Source: Variovorax sp. PAMC26660
Lineage (GTDB): Bacteria > Pseudomonadota > Gammaproteobacteria > Burkholderiales > Burkholderiaceae_C
Assembly: GCF_014302995.1 (NCBI RefSeq)
Contig: NZ_CP060295.1
Span: 5,633,501 to 5,697,500 of the forward strand
Length of the DNA: 64,000 nt
Direction of reading: 5' to 3'
The notes under the pieces are model-generated. The model had not been told where the DNA came from, ran no database searches, and saw nothing but the letters and a program-made list of their open reading frames with translations. The stretch's first letter is position 1. Each line of letters starts with the position of its first letter. A program made the position numbers and the translations under genes. This document shows, in pieces, positions 35,771 to 45,271 of the stretch.

Positions 35771-37393
35771 TTAGGTGCGCAGCGATGCCGGCAGGTCGAC
35801 CATCACCGGCTGCCCGGGTGTCGTGCAGCCGGTGTCGCAGCACTTGCCGGGTTGTCGGTTTTTCGTGATGGCACGTGCCGGGTCGTGCGGCGCTGCGGCG
35901 GGCGAGCCATCGGCCGCGATGCCGCGCTCGAGGATGCGTTCGACCAGCTCGACCTTGGAGCCGACCGGGTAGTTGCGCCAGATCTCCTGTTTCATCGCCG
36001 CAGGCGAGCCGCCGCCGTGCAGGCTGATCACGCTGTACCAGCCGCCCTGGTAGCCGGCCGTCAGGTCTTCGATGAAGCGGGCGGTCTCGATGCGCTGCTC
36101 GTAGGGGATGGCCGGGTTGGCACGCAGCACATCCGACAGGCGGGCGGCGGTCTCGGGGTTGTGGTCTTCGTCGGGGCCGGGCAGGGTGACGATCAGGCCG
36201 CCGCTCACGTAGTGGGCGATGCGGTGCATGTCGTAGATCCTGGTGGCCAGCAGCAGCTTGCCGATGTTGCTGAACACCGGGTCGGGCATGAAGACCTCGC
36301 ACTGTTCGTCGGCCTTGCCATAGACGCTGGCCGCTACGCCGCAGGCGAAGAAGCTCTCGGTGATGGTGATCAGCTCGACCATCTGCTCGCGCAGGTGGCT
36401 TTCCTTGCCCGGGTCGAAGCCGTTGGCCTCGCACATCAGCGCGCCGGCGCCGATCAGCAGGTCGCCGAAGCCGGCGCGGGCGCCGATGCAACTGTGGCGG
36501 TGGTGGGTGGCGTAGCTGTAGGTCAGGTGGCCCGAGTGTTCCCATTCGCCGGCATAGAACACGCGCTCCCATGGCACGAAGACCCGGTCGAACATGCACA
36601 CGCCGGTGCTCTGGCCGTATTTGCGGCTGAACAAGGCGTCGCCGTGTTCGAACTTTTCACCGGGGCGACCGGCCGGACGCGCGACGATGGTGAGGCCGGG
36701 CGCGTCCAACGGCACCGCGCAGCAGACGGCAAAGTCGGCGTCTTCCTTGCCCATGTTGCGGCAGGGCATGACCAGCAGTTCGTGCACGTAGGGCGCCCCG
36801 GTCACGATGGCTTTGGTGCCCGAGATCACGATGCCGTGCGCGTTGCGCTCGACCACGTGCAGGTAGCTGTCGACGTTCGCCTGCTCGTGCGGCCGCCGGC
36901 TGCGGTCGCCCTTGGCGTCGGTCATGGCGACGCCGAGGGTCAGGTCTTCGTCCTGGATGCGGTGCAGGTAGTCGTGGAAACGGGCGGTGTGCTCGGTGCT
37001 GCCGCGTGCATCGTCGATGCGGGCCGACACCTGGGCGATGGCGTTGAGCGCGTCGTGCGTCAGGTAGCGCTGGGCGCAGCCGGTTTCCTGGCAGACCAGC
37101 CGCACGGCTTCCAGCTTGTTGAGCAGGTCGCCGGAGCTGGTGTTGATGTGCGAGAGCCGGTTCACTCGCTTGCCGCTGGTGTGCTGCACGGCGGTCATCA
37201 GCGGCTCGTATTCCTTCCTGAGCGCGTAGTCGTAGGTGAGGGCGATGGCATTGATGCCGGGCTGGAAGGCGGCTTCGTCGGCCACGCTGTCGACGCGGCG
37301 GCCATCCACGAACACGGTAGGGCGATAGCGGCGCAGCGACTCGCGGTAGTCGGTACCGGACATCAGGGTGGCGGTGGGGAGGGGGGCGTTCAT
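35771..37393 (-). CDS. 4-hydroxyphenylacetate 3-hydroxylase family flavoprotein (AbfD/vinylacetyl-CoA isomerase-like)
   Basis: 540 residues. The N-terminal MSGTDYRESLRRYRPTVFVDGRRV, the HEQANVDSYLHVVERNAHGIVISGTKAIVTG block, and the C-terminal SGGLIVTLPGPDEDHNPETA and GYQGGWYSVISLHGGGSP blocks resemble 4-hydroxybutyryl-CoA dehydratase (AbfD) more than true HpaB. However, I cannot place the His-x6-Cys iron-sulfur ligand pair of AbfD: the corresponding HHRHSCIGARAG has different spacing. The last 50 residues are an added tail with four Cys (KCCDTGCTTPG). It may be a flavin mono-oxygenase or acyl-CoA dehydratase; substrate unknown. Divergent TetR regulator and clear operator. Confidence 0.72.
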   Translation of the reverse strand: MNAPLPTATLMSGTDYRESLRRYRPTVFVDGRRVDSVADEAAFQPGINAIALTYDYALRKEYEPLMTAVQHTSGKRVNRLSHINTSSGDLLNKLEAVRLVCQETGCAQRYLTHDALNAIAQVSARIDDARGSTEHTARFHDYLHRIQDEDLTLGVAMTDAKGDRSRRPHEQANVDSYLHVVERNAHGIVISGTKAIVTGAPYVHELLVMPCRNMGKEDADFAVCCAVPLDAPGLTIVARPAGRPGEKFEHGDALFSRKYGQSTGVCMFDRVFVPWERVFYAGEWEHSGHLTYSYATHHRHSCIGARAGFGDLLIGAGALMCEANGFDPGKESHLREQMVELITITESFFACGVAASVYGKADEQCEVFMPDPVFSNIGKLLLATRIYDMHRIAHYVSGGLIVTLPGPDEDHNPETAARLSDVLRANPAIPYEQRIETARFIEDLTAGYQGGWYSVISLHGGGSPAAMKQEIWRNYPVGSKVELVERILERGIAADGSPAAAPHDPARAITKNRQPGKCCDTGCTTPGQPVMVDLPASLRT

Positions 37394-37438
37394 CGTGTTG
37401 TCTCCGGTGAATTCGCTTTTTTTGGGATATCTCGATCA

Positions 37439-37466
37439 ATTATTTGAACATTGTTCAATTTTTCAA
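37439..37466 (-). promoter_or_regulatory. Promoter of the AbfD-like gene with TetR operator in the spacer
   Basis: On the minus strand TTGAAA (37461-37466) and AATAAT (37439-37444) form a -35/-10 pair with a 16-base spacer, each matching consensus at five of six positions. A perfect 15-base palindrome, TTGAACA-T-TGTTCAA (37444-37458), lies in the spacer. A repressor bound here would shut the promoter. The divergent TetR gene is the obvious binder. Confidence 0.65.
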
Positions 37467-37517
37467 TCAATGTGAAAAATAGTGAACCGGCGACCGAGCC
37501 GCAGCTATAGTCCGCCG

Positions 37518-38225
37518 ATGCAAGCCAAGCTCCAGCGCCGCCAGACGCTCACCGACGCACGCCGCGCGCTGGTGCTCGATGCTGCCCGTGCGGTGTTCGC
37601 GGAGGCCGGCATCGAGGGCGCGAGCATCCGTGAAATCGCGAAGAGGGCCGGCTACACACCGGGCGCCATCTATTCCTACTTCGACAGCAAGGAGGCGATC
37701 TACGCCGCCTTGCTCGACGAATCACTCCTGCGCCTGCGGGCGGCCGTGGCCGAGGCGCGGGTCTCCAGGCAATGGCCCGACAAGACCCTGGCCGCCAGGG
37801 CACAGGCCTGGTTCGATTTCTATGCTGCCAACCCGCGCGACCTCGACCTCGGCTTCTATCTGGTGCACGGCATGCGGCCCCGCGGGCTGACCAGTGAGCT
37901 GGACCACGAACTCAACGACCACCTCTACGACGCGCTGCGCCCCTGCGAAGACGCGCTGCTGGCTCTGGGCCTCGACGCTGCGAGCGCGCTCAAGGAGAAC
38001 ACGGCGCTTTTTGCACATGGCGTCGGCCTGCTGTTGATGCAGCACACGGGGCGCATCCGCATGTTCAGGCAGTCGGCAGACGCGCTGTTCAAGGTCTATC
38101 TGGCGCAACTGGTGCTGCGGTGCACTGCCTCAATGGGCGCGCAAGAAGATGTGCCCGATGCCGTCGACCCCGGCCAACCCGATCTTTTCAGTGGTACGGT
38201 TCAACCCAACTCCATCGCTATCTGA
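37518..38225 (+). CDS. TetR/AcrR-family transcriptional repressor
   Basis: 235 residues from the ATG at 37518 (an in-frame GTG at 37482 is possible). The helix-turn-helix domain is ARRALVLDAARAVFAEAGIEGASIREIAKRAGYTPGAIYSYFDSKEAIYAALLDES, very typical. The C-terminal ligand domain of about 150 residues is of the TetR_C type. TATAGT 12 bases before the ATG may be a -10, which would make the mRNA nearly leaderless. Divergent from the AbfD-like flavoprotein; the palindrome between them is the expected operator. Confidence 0.92.
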   Translation: MQAKLQRRQTLTDARRALVLDAARAVFAEAGIEGASIREIAKRAGYTPGAIYSYFDSKEAIYAALLDESLLRLRAAVAEARVSRQWPDKTLAARAQAWFDFYAANPRDLDLGFYLVHGMRPRGLTSELDHELNDHLYDALRPCEDALLALGLDAASALKENTALFAHGVGLLLMQHTGRIRMFRQSADALFKVYLAQLVLRCTASMGAQEDVPDAVDPGQPDLFSGTVQPNSIAI

Positions 38226-38240
38226 AGAAAGACACTGTTC

Positions 38241-38846
38241 ATGCTGCTCGACGCCTCGCAATCCCAACTCGTGCTGGTCGACTACCAGGCTCGGCTGATG
38301 CCGGCGGTCTTCGAGAACGAGGCTGTTGCGAAAAACGCCGTGCGCCTCGCAAAGATGGCGCAGTGGGTCGATGTACCCGTCTGGGGCACCGAGCAGAACC
38401 CGTCGAAATTGGGCGAGAACCTGCCGGACATCCGCGCGCTCTGCAAGAAAACCCTGGCCAAGATGCACTTCAGCGGCGTGGAAGAGGGGCTCGGCGAATG
38501 GCTGCGCGCCCCGGCGAAGGCCGTGCCGCAAGGCAATGCCCGCAGCCTGCCCAAGCATCTGCAAAAGCCCGCCGCCGCAGCCGAAGAGCGCAACACGATC
38601 GTGATCGCCGGCTGCGAAGCACATGTCTGCCTGCTACAGACGGCACTCGACCTGCTGGAAGACGAGTTTGATGTCTGGGTCGTCACCGATGCCTGCGGCT
38701 CGCGCACCGAGCGCAACCGCGATGCCGCTTTCGACCGGCTTGCCGGTGCCGGCGCCGAGCTGGTGACCACCGAGATGGTCGGCTTCGAGTGGTTGCGCAC
38801 CGCCGAACATCCGGCATTCCATGACCTGCAGGCACTGATCCGATAG
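38241..38846 (+). CDS. Isochorismatase-like cysteine hydrolase
   Basis: 201 residues. Catalytic triad candidates are Asp14 in LVLVDYQARLMP, Lys in KKTLAKMHFSG near residue 70 and Cys in VIAGCEAHVCLLQTALDLL near residue 129. The preceding cis-peptide region (GCEAH) is typical of the YcaC/nicotinamidase-isochorismatase superfamily. Substrate is unknown. It follows the TetR gene by 15 bases, so it may be co-transcribed with it. Confidence 0.86.
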   Translation: MLLDASQSQLVLVDYQARLMPAVFENEAVAKNAVRLAKMAQWVDVPVWGTEQNPSKLGENLPDIRALCKKTLAKMHFSGVEEGLGEWLRAPAKAVPQGNARSLPKHLQKPAAAAEERNTIVIAGCEAHVCLLQTALDLLEDEFDVWVVTDACGSRTERNRDAAFDRLAGAGAELVTTEMVGFEWLRTAEHPAFHDLQALIR

Positions 38847-38851
38847 TCGAA

Positions 38852-38868
38852 CCACGGCCGGGCCGTGG
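38852..38868 (+). terminator. Hairpin after the isochorismatase-like gene
   Basis: CCACGG-N5-CCGTGG forms a compact GC stem right after the stop, followed by a second imperfect stem (GGCCGGATTGTTCCGGTC). No U-run, so termination would be Rho-dependent if at all. Confidence 0.3.
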
Positions 38869-38981
38869 GGCTGGGCCGGATTGTTCCGGTCGTCAGCTTG
38901 CTGCAAGATCGGTCTCCATAATTATGAATTCAGTTTTGGCGATGCAGCCGGAACGGAATTCAGAACAGGAGACAAATCCAG

Positions 38982-40895
38982 ATGAGCCGCTATGAAGAGT
39001 TCTATCGCCAGTCCGTGGACGCGCCCGAAGCCTTCTGGGCCGAACAGGCGAAGCTGATCGACTGGGGTACGCCCGCGCAACAGATCCTCGATGCCAGCCA
39101 GCCGCCGTTTGCGCGCTGGTTCGTCGGCGGCACCACCAACCTGTGCCACAACGCGGTCGACCGGCATCTGGCCGATAGAGGCGATCAGCCGGCGCTGATC
39201 TTCGTTTCCACCGAAACCGGCGTCGAGAAGAGCTACAGCTTCAAGGAACTGCACGCCGAGGTGCAGCGCACCGCCGCCAGCCTGATCGAACTGGGGGTGG
39301 GCAAGGGCGACCGCGTGCTGATCTATATGCCGATGATCCCGGAGGCTGCCTTCGCGATGCTGGCCTGCGCGCGCATCGGCGCGATCCATTGCGTGGTGTT
39401 CGGCGGTTTCGCCAGCGGTTCGCTGGCCACGCGCATCGAGGATGCAGAACCGAAGGTGATCGTGAGCGCCGACGCGGGTTCGCGCGGCGGCAAGGTCATT
39501 GCGTACAAGCCGCTGCTCGACGAGGCGATCCGGCTGTCGAAATACAGGCCATCGGCGGTATTGCTGACCGATCGCGGGCTCGCTGCTATGGAATTGGTAG
39601 CGGGACGCGACCATCTGGCAAGCGCATTGCGGCAGAAGCACCTTGACGCCGAAGTGCCCTGCACGTGGCTGGCATCCATCGACATCAGCTACACCATCTA
39701 CACCAGCGGCACCACCGGCAAGCCCAAGGGTGTACAGCGCGACGTGGGTGGCTATGCCGTGGCGCTGGCCGCGAGCATGAAGCACATCTTCGATGGCCGG
39801 CCCGGCGAAACCTACTTCTCGACCAGCGACATCGGCTGGGTCGTGGGGCACAGCTACATCGTCTATGGTCCGCTGATCGCCGGCATGGCGACCCTGATGT
39901 ACGAAGGCCTGCCCACGCAGGGCATCGACCAGCAGCCCGACGGCGGCATCTGGTGGCGGCTGGTCGAGAAGTACAAGGTGACGGTGATGTTCAGCGCGCC
40001 CACCGCGGTGCGCGTGCTCAAGAAGCAAGACCCGGCGCTGCTCAAGAAATACGACCTGTCGAGCCTGCGTGCGCTGTTCCTGGCCGGCGAGCCGCTGGAC
40101 GAGCCAACCGCGCGCTGGATCAGCGAAGGCCTGGGCGTGCCGATCATCGACAACTACTGGCAGACCGAGTCGGGCTGGCCGATGATCACCATTGCCAACG
40201 GTGTCGAGCCCAAGGCCAGCAAGTTCGGCAGCCCGGGCGTTCCGATGTACGGCTACCGCATCAAGATCCTGCATGAATCAACCGGCGAGGAACTGACCGC
40301 CCCGAATGAAAAGGGCGTCGTCGTGGTCGAGGGCCCGACCCCGCCCGGCTTCATGCAGACCGTGTGGAAAGACGACGCGCGCTTCGTCAACACCTACTGG
40401 AAGAGCGTGCCCGGCAAGATGGTCTATTCGACCTTCGACTGGGGCATCCGCGACGCGGACGGCTACTTCTACATCCTGGGTCGCACCGACGACGTGATCA
40501 ACGTGGCGGGCCACCGCCTCGGCACGCGCGAGATCGAGGAGAGCATTTCAGGCCATGCCAACGTGGCCGAAGTGGCGGTGGTCGGCGTGGCCGATGCACT
40601 CAAGGGGCAGGTCGCGATGGCCTTCGTCGTGCCCAAGGACGGGCGCGCTGTGACCGACGCCGACGTGGCCCTCAAGCTGGAAGGCGAGATCATGAAGGTG
40701 GTGGCCGACCAGCTCGGCGCGCTGGCGCGGCCGGCCCGCGTGCGCTTTGTCAGCGGGCTGCCCAAGACCCGAAGTGGAAAATTGCTGCGGCGCGCCATCC
40801 AGGCGGTTTGCGAACAGCGCGACCCCGGCGACCTGACCACCATCGACGATCCGGCCACGCTGCAGCAGATCAAACAGTTACTTTCTTCCGCCTGA
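38982..40895 (+). CDS. prpE: Propionate-CoA ligase
   Basis: 637 residues, acyl-adenylate-forming enzyme. The AMP motif YTSGTTGKPKGVQRDVGGYAVAL near residue 242 is typical of PrpE (acetyl-CoA synthetase differs after TGKPKG). Also present are DIGWVVGHSYIVYGPLIAGM, NYWQTESGWPM, the hinge GYFYILGRTDDVINVAGHRLGTREIEE and the catalytic Lys in PKTRSGKLLRRAI near the C-terminus. Activates propionate to propionyl-CoA. The methylcitrate genes prpB/prpC are not in this window, so it appears detached. Good ribosome site (AGGAGA). Confidence 0.93.
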   Translation: MSRYEEFYRQSVDAPEAFWAEQAKLIDWGTPAQQILDASQPPFARWFVGGTTNLCHNAVDRHLADRGDQPALIFVSTETGVEKSYSFKELHAEVQRTAASLIELGVGKGDRVLIYMPMIPEAAFAMLACARIGAIHCVVFGGFASGSLATRIEDAEPKVIVSADAGSRGGKVIAYKPLLDEAIRLSKYRPSAVLLTDRGLAAMELVAGRDHLASALRQKHLDAEVPCTWLASIDISYTIYTSGTTGKPKGVQRDVGGYAVALAASMKHIFDGRPGETYFSTSDIGWVVGHSYIVYGPLIAGMATLMYEGLPTQGIDQQPDGGIWWRLVEKYKVTVMFSAPTAVRVLKKQDPALLKKYDLSSLRALFLAGEPLDEPTARWISEGLGVPIIDNYWQTESGWPMITIANGVEPKASKFGSPGVPMYGYRIKILHESTGEELTAPNEKGVVVVEGPTPPGFMQTVWKDDARFVNTYWKSVPGKMVYSTFDWGIRDADGYFYILGRTDDVINVAGHRLGTREIEESISGHANVAEVAVVGVADALKGQVAMAFVVPKDGRAVTDADVALKLEGEIMKVVADQLGALARPARVRFVSGLPKTRSGKLLRRAIQAVCEQRDPGDLTTIDDPATLQQIKQLLSSA

Positions 40896-41042
40896 CTTAG
40901 CAGGCAAGGGGTTGCGAAGCCCCACCCGGTCGTCATATGGTTGACGTGGCACAATGCCAAGGTACTCAGGCCCTTCCCCAGCCACAGTCGCATCCGCCAA
41001 CCGGTTCAGCCGTGTCGCGGAAGGTTTCTTAAACCAGCTAGT

Positions 41043-41059
41043 GCTTCCCTCAGGGAAGC
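41043..41059 (+). other. Perfect hairpin in the odhA leader
   Basis: GCTTCCC-TCA-GGGAAGC forms a 7-bp perfect stem 15 bases before the odhA ATG. It has no U-run. It could tune translation or mRNA stability of the 2-oxoglutarate dehydrogenase operon. The 179-base gap upstream otherwise shows no gene. Confidence 0.5.
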
Positions 41060-41074
41060 GAAGGTCAGCGGATC

Positions 41075-43951
41075 ATGAGCGATTCATCGACGCCATCGGC
41101 GTACACAGCCTATCAAGGCAACACATACCTCTTCGGCGGCAATGCGCCCTATGTCGAAGAGATGTACGAAAACTACCTCTCCAATCCCGGCAGCGTGCCT
41201 GACAACTGGCGTTCGTATTTCGACGCCCTGCAGAACGTGCCCGCGGCGGACGGTACCAACACCCGCGACGTGCCGCACTTGCCGGTCATCAATGCTTTCG
41301 CCGAACGCGCGAAGCAGGGCACGACCAAGGTGGTCGTTGCCAGCGGCGCCGATTCCGAACTCGGCCGCAAGCGCACCGCCGTCCAGCAACTGATTGCCGC
41401 CTACCGCAATGTCGGCGCCCGCTGGGCCGACCTCGACCCGCTCAAGCGCGCCGAGCGTCCCGCCATTCCGGAACTCGAACCCTCGTTCTACGGTTTCACC
41501 GATGCCGACCTCGAGACGGTGTTCAACACCAGCAACACATTCTTCGGCAAGGACACCATGTCCTTGCGCGACCTGCTCAACGCCTTGCGCGAAACGTACT
41601 GCGGCACGATGGGTGCCGAGTACATGTACACCACCGACCAGAACCACAAGCGCTGGTGGCAACTGCGGCTCGAAGGCGCCCGCACCAATCCCAAGCTCAG
41701 CGCCGAGCAGAAGAAGCACGTCCTGAATCGCCTGACTGCAGCCGAAGGCCTCGAGCGCTTCCTGCATACCAAGTACGTCGGCCAGAAGCGCTTCTCGCTC
41801 GAAGGCGGCGAAAGCTTCATCGTCTCGATGGACGAGCTGATCAACCAGGCCGGCATCAAGGGCGTGCAGGAAATCGTGATCGGCATGGCCCACCGCGGCC
41901 GTCTCAATGTGCTGGTCAACTCGCTGGGCAAGATGCCGGCCGACCTGTTCGCCGAGTTCGATCACACCGCACCCGAAGAACTACCCAGCGGCGACGTCAA
42001 GTACCACCAGGGCTTCAGCTCGGACGTGACCACCCCCGGCGGCCCGGTGCACCTGAGCCTTGCGTTCAATCCCTCGCACCTTGAAATCGTGAACCCCGTG
42101 GTCGAAGGCTCGGTGCGTGCCCGCATGGACCGTCGCGCCGACCCGCTGGGCAAGCAGGTGCTGCCCGTGATCGTGCACGGCGACGCCGCCTTCGCAGGTC
42201 AGGGCGTCGTGATGGAAACGCTGGCGCTGGCCGAAACCCGTGGTTACTCCACCGGCGGCACGGTGCACATCGTCATCAACAACCAGATCGGCTTCACCAC
42301 CAGCGACCCGCGCGACAGCCGATCGACGCTGTACTGCACCGACATCGTCAAGATGATCGAAGCACCGGTGCTGCACGTGAACGGTGACGACCCCGAAGCC
42401 GTGGTGCTCGCCACCCAGCTCGCACTGGACTTCCGCATGGAGTTCCAGAAGGACGTGGTCGTGGACATCATCTGTTTCCGCAAGCTGGGCCACAACGAGC
42501 AGGACACGCCTTCGCTCACCCAGCCGCTGATGTACAAGAAGATCGCCCAGCACCCCGGCACGCGCAAGCTGTACGCCGACAAGCTGGCCGCTCAAGGCCT
42601 GGGCGACACGCTCGGCGACGACATGGTCAAGGCGCAACGCGCGGCTTTCGACGAAGGCAAGAACACGGTCGACCCTGTGCTCACCAACTTCAAGAGCAAG
42701 TACGCCGTCGACTGGAGCCCGTATCTCAACAAGAAGTGGACCGACGCCGGCGACACCGCCATTCCGTCCACCGAGTGGAAGCGCCTGGCCGAGAAGATCA
42801 CCACCCCGCCCCAAGGCTTCACGGTGCATCCGCTCGTGAAGAAGGTGCTGGACGATCGCGCCGCCATGGGCCGCGGCGACGTGAACGTCGACTGGGGCAT
42901 GGGCGAGCACATGGCCTTCGCCTCGCTGGTGGCCAGCGGCTATCCGGTCCGCCTGTCGGGCGAAGACTCCGGCCGTGGCACGTTCACCCACCGCCACGCC
43001 GTGCTGCACGACCAGAACCGCGAGAAGTTCGACACCGGCACCTACACGCCGCTGCAGAACGTTGCTGAAAACCAGGCGCCGTTCGTCGTCATCGACTCGA
43101 TCCTGTCGGAAGAGGCCGTGCTCGCGTTCGAATACGGCTACGCCTCGAACGACCCGAACACGCTCGTGATCTGGGAAGCCCAGTTCGGCGACTTCGTGAA
43201 CGGCGCGCAAGTGGTGATCGACCAGTTCATCGCCTCGGGCGAAGTGAAGTGGGGCCGCGTCAACGGCCTGACCATGATGCTGCCGCACGGCTACGAAGGC
43301 CAGGGCCCCGAGCACAGCTCGGCACGCCTGGAGCGCTTCATGCAACTGAGCGCCGACACCAACATGCAGGTGGTGCAGCCGACCACGGCCAGCCAGATCT
43401 TCCACGTGCTGCGTCGCCAGATGGTGCGCAACCTGCGCAAGCCGCTGATCATCCTCACGCCCAAGTCGCTGCTGCGCAACAAGGACGCGACCTCGCCGCT
43501 GGCCGAGTTCACCAAGGGCAGCTTCCAGACAGTCATTCCGGACAGCAAGGGCCTGAAGGCCGAGAAGGTCAAGCGCCTGGTCGCCTGTTCGGGCAAGGTC
43601 TACTACGACCTGGCCAAGAAGCGCGAAGAGCAGGGCACCGACGACGTGGCGATCATCCGCGTCGAGCAGCTCTATCCGTTCCCGCACAAGGCGTTTGCCG
43701 CCGAGATCAAGAAGTACCCGAACCTCGTCGACGTGGTGTGGTGCCAGGACGAACCGCAGAACCAGGGCGCCTGGTTCTTCGTGCAGCACTACATCCACGA
43801 GAACATGCAGGAAGGCCAGAAGCTCGGCTACTCTGGCCGTGCCGCTTCGGCATCGCCGGCGGTGGGCTACTCGCACCTGCATCAGGAACAGCAGAAGGCG
43901 CTCGTCGATGGCGCATTTGGCAAGCTCAAGGGCTTCGTGCTGACCAAGTAA
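41075..43951 (+). CDS. sucA: 2-oxoglutarate dehydrogenase E1 component
   Basis: 958 residues. Thiamine-diphosphate decarboxylase of the TCA cycle, also called OdhA. It begins with the N-terminal E2-contact motif (NAPYVEEMYENYLSNPGSVPDNWRSYFD). Later are IGMAHRGRLNVLVNSLGKMP, the ThDP segment VHGDAAFAGQGVVMETLALA near residue 367, NNQIGFTTSDPRDSRS, and the C-terminal GYEGQGPEHSSARLERFMQL. First gene of an operon with odhB, a secreted protein and lpd. Start is the ATG at 41075. Confidence 0.98.
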   Translation: MSDSSTPSAYTAYQGNTYLFGGNAPYVEEMYENYLSNPGSVPDNWRSYFDALQNVPAADGTNTRDVPHLPVINAFAERAKQGTTKVVVASGADSELGRKRTAVQQLIAAYRNVGARWADLDPLKRAERPAIPELEPSFYGFTDADLETVFNTSNTFFGKDTMSLRDLLNALRETYCGTMGAEYMYTTDQNHKRWWQLRLEGARTNPKLSAEQKKHVLNRLTAAEGLERFLHTKYVGQKRFSLEGGESFIVSMDELINQAGIKGVQEIVIGMAHRGRLNVLVNSLGKMPADLFAEFDHTAPEELPSGDVKYHQGFSSDVTTPGGPVHLSLAFNPSHLEIVNPVVEGSVRARMDRRADPLGKQVLPVIVHGDAAFAGQGVVMETLALAETRGYSTGGTVHIVINNQIGFTTSDPRDSRSTLYCTDIVKMIEAPVLHVNGDDPEAVVLATQLALDFRMEFQKDVVVDIICFRKLGHNEQDTPSLTQPLMYKKIAQHPGTRKLYADKLAAQGLGDTLGDDMVKAQRAAFDEGKNTVDPVLTNFKSKYAVDWSPYLNKKWTDAGDTAIPSTEWKRLAEKITTPPQGFTVHPLVKKVLDDRAAMGRGDVNVDWGMGEHMAFASLVASGYPVRLSGEDSGRGTFTHRHAVLHDQNREKFDTGTYTPLQNVAENQAPFVVIDSILSEEAVLAFEYGYASNDPNTLVIWEAQFGDFVNGAQVVIDQFIASGEVKWGRVNGLTMMLPHGYEGQGPEHSSARLERFMQLSADTNMQVVQPTTASQIFHVLRRQMVRNLRKPLIILTPKSLLRNKDATSPLAEFTKGSFQTVIPDSKGLKAEKVKRLVACSGKVYYDLAKKREEQGTDDVAIIRVEQLYPFPHKAFAAEIKKYPNLVDVVWCQDEPQNQGAWFFVQHYIHENMQEGQKLGYSGRAASASPAVGYSHLHQEQQKALVDGAFGKLKGFVLTK

Positions 43952-44005
43952 AACCCGTCCCTTTTCACACGAACACCTTCAAGAACAAAACGGAGCTCAC
44001 TCCAA

Positions 44006-45259
44006 ATGTCTATCGTAGAAGTCAAAGTCCCCCAGCTTTCCGAATCCGTGGCCGAAGCCACCATGCTCACCTGGAAGAAGAAGGCCGGCGATGCCGTCGC
44101 CGTCGATGAAATCCTGATCGAAATCGAGACCGACAAGGTCGTGCTCGAAGTGCCGGCCCCTTCGGCCGGCGTGCTGACCGAGATCGTGCAACCTGATGGC
44201 GCCACCGTGGTGGCCGAGCAGTTGATCGCCCGGATCGACACCGAAGGCAAGGGCGCAGCCGCCGCGCCGGCAGCCGCACCCGCCGCTGCTGCGGCTCCTG
44301 CTGCAGCGCCAGCCGCTGCCGCCGCCACCGGCGGCTCGAAGTCCGACGTTGCCATGCCCGCCGCCGCCAAGCTGCTGGCCGACAACAACCTGAAGACCAG
44401 CGACGTTGCCGGCACCGGCAAAGACGGCCGCGTCACCAAGGGCGACGTGCTCGGCGCGGTCGCTTCGGGCGCCAAGCCTGCCGCCACCATTGCCGTGCCG
44501 GCTGCCAAGCCCGCGCTGCAGCAAGTCGCTGCTTCGGCTGGTGCGCCCGACCTGGGCGAACGCCCGGAACAGCGCGTGCCGATGAGCCGCCTGCGCGCCC
44601 GCATCGCCGAGCGCCTGCTGCAATCGCAATCGACCAACGCCATCCTCACGACCTTCAACGAAGTGAACATGGCCCCGGTCATGGACCTGCGCAAGAAGTT
44701 CCAGGACGCGTTCACCAAGGAGCACGGCGTCAAGCTCGGCTTCATGAGCTTCTTCGTGAAGGCTGCGGTGCATGCGCTCAAGAAGTACCCGGTGATCAAC
44801 GCATCGGTCGACGGCAACGACATCCTGTACCACGGCTACTTCGACATCGGCATCGCTGTCGGCTCGCCCCGTGGCCTGGTGGTGCCGATCCTGCGCAACG
44901 CCGACCAGATGAGCTTTGCCGACATCGAGAAGAAGATTGCCGAGTACGGCAAGAAGGCACAAGACGGCAAGCTGGGCATTGAGGAAATGACCGGCGGCAC
45001 GTTCTCGATCTCGAACGGCGGCACCTTCGGCTCGATGCTTTCGACGCCGATCATCAACCCGCCCCAGTCGGCCATCCTCGGCGTGCACGCCACCAAGGAC
45101 CGCGCAGTGGTGGAAAACGGCCAGATCGTCATCCGCCCGATGAACTACCTGGCCATGAGCTATGACCACCGCATCATCGACGGCCGCGAAGCCGTGCTGG
45201 GCCTGGTCGCCATGAAGGAAGCGCTGGAAGATCCGTCGCGCCTGCTGTTCGACATCTGA
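44006..45259 (+). CDS. sucB: 2-oxoglutarate dehydrogenase E2, dihydrolipoamide succinyltransferase
   Basis: 417 residues, also called OdhB. One lipoyl domain (lipoyl Lys in [13 protein letters not shown] near residue 43), an Ala-rich linker (about 25 Ala), a peripheral subunit-binding domain ([31 protein letters not shown]), and a catalytic core with [17 protein letters not shown] and [16 protein letters not shown] near residue 385. Forms the core of the complex that makes succinyl-CoA. Starts 54 bases after sucA with a GGAGCTC ribosome site. Confidence 0.97.
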   Translation: MSIVEVKVPQLSESVAEATMLTWKKKAGDAVAVDEILIEIETDKVVLEVPAPSAGVLTEIVQPDGATVVAEQLIARIDTEGKGAAAAPAAAPAAAAAPAAAPAAAAATGGSKSDVAMPAAAKLLADNNLKTSDVAGTGKDGRVTKGDVLGAVASGAKPAATIAVPAAKPALQQVAASAGAPDLGERPEQRVPMSRLRARIAERLLQSQSTNAILTTFNEVNMAPVMDLRKKFQDAFTKEHGVKLGFMSFFVKAAVHALKKYPVINASVDGNDILYHGYFDIGIAVGSPRGLVVPILRNADQMSFADIEKKIAEYGKKAQDGKLGIEEMTGGTFSISNGGTFGSMLSTPIINPPQSAILGVHATKDRAVVENGQIVIRPMNYLAMSYDHRIIDGREAVLGLVAMKEALEDPSRLLFDI

Positions 45260-45271
45260 TCCGAGAGCGCG

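Noticed and set aside
40912..40970. Promoter for odhA built on TTGACG (40941)
   Set aside because: No acceptable -10 at 16-18 bases; the nearby CACAAT is only three bases away, so no pair fits.
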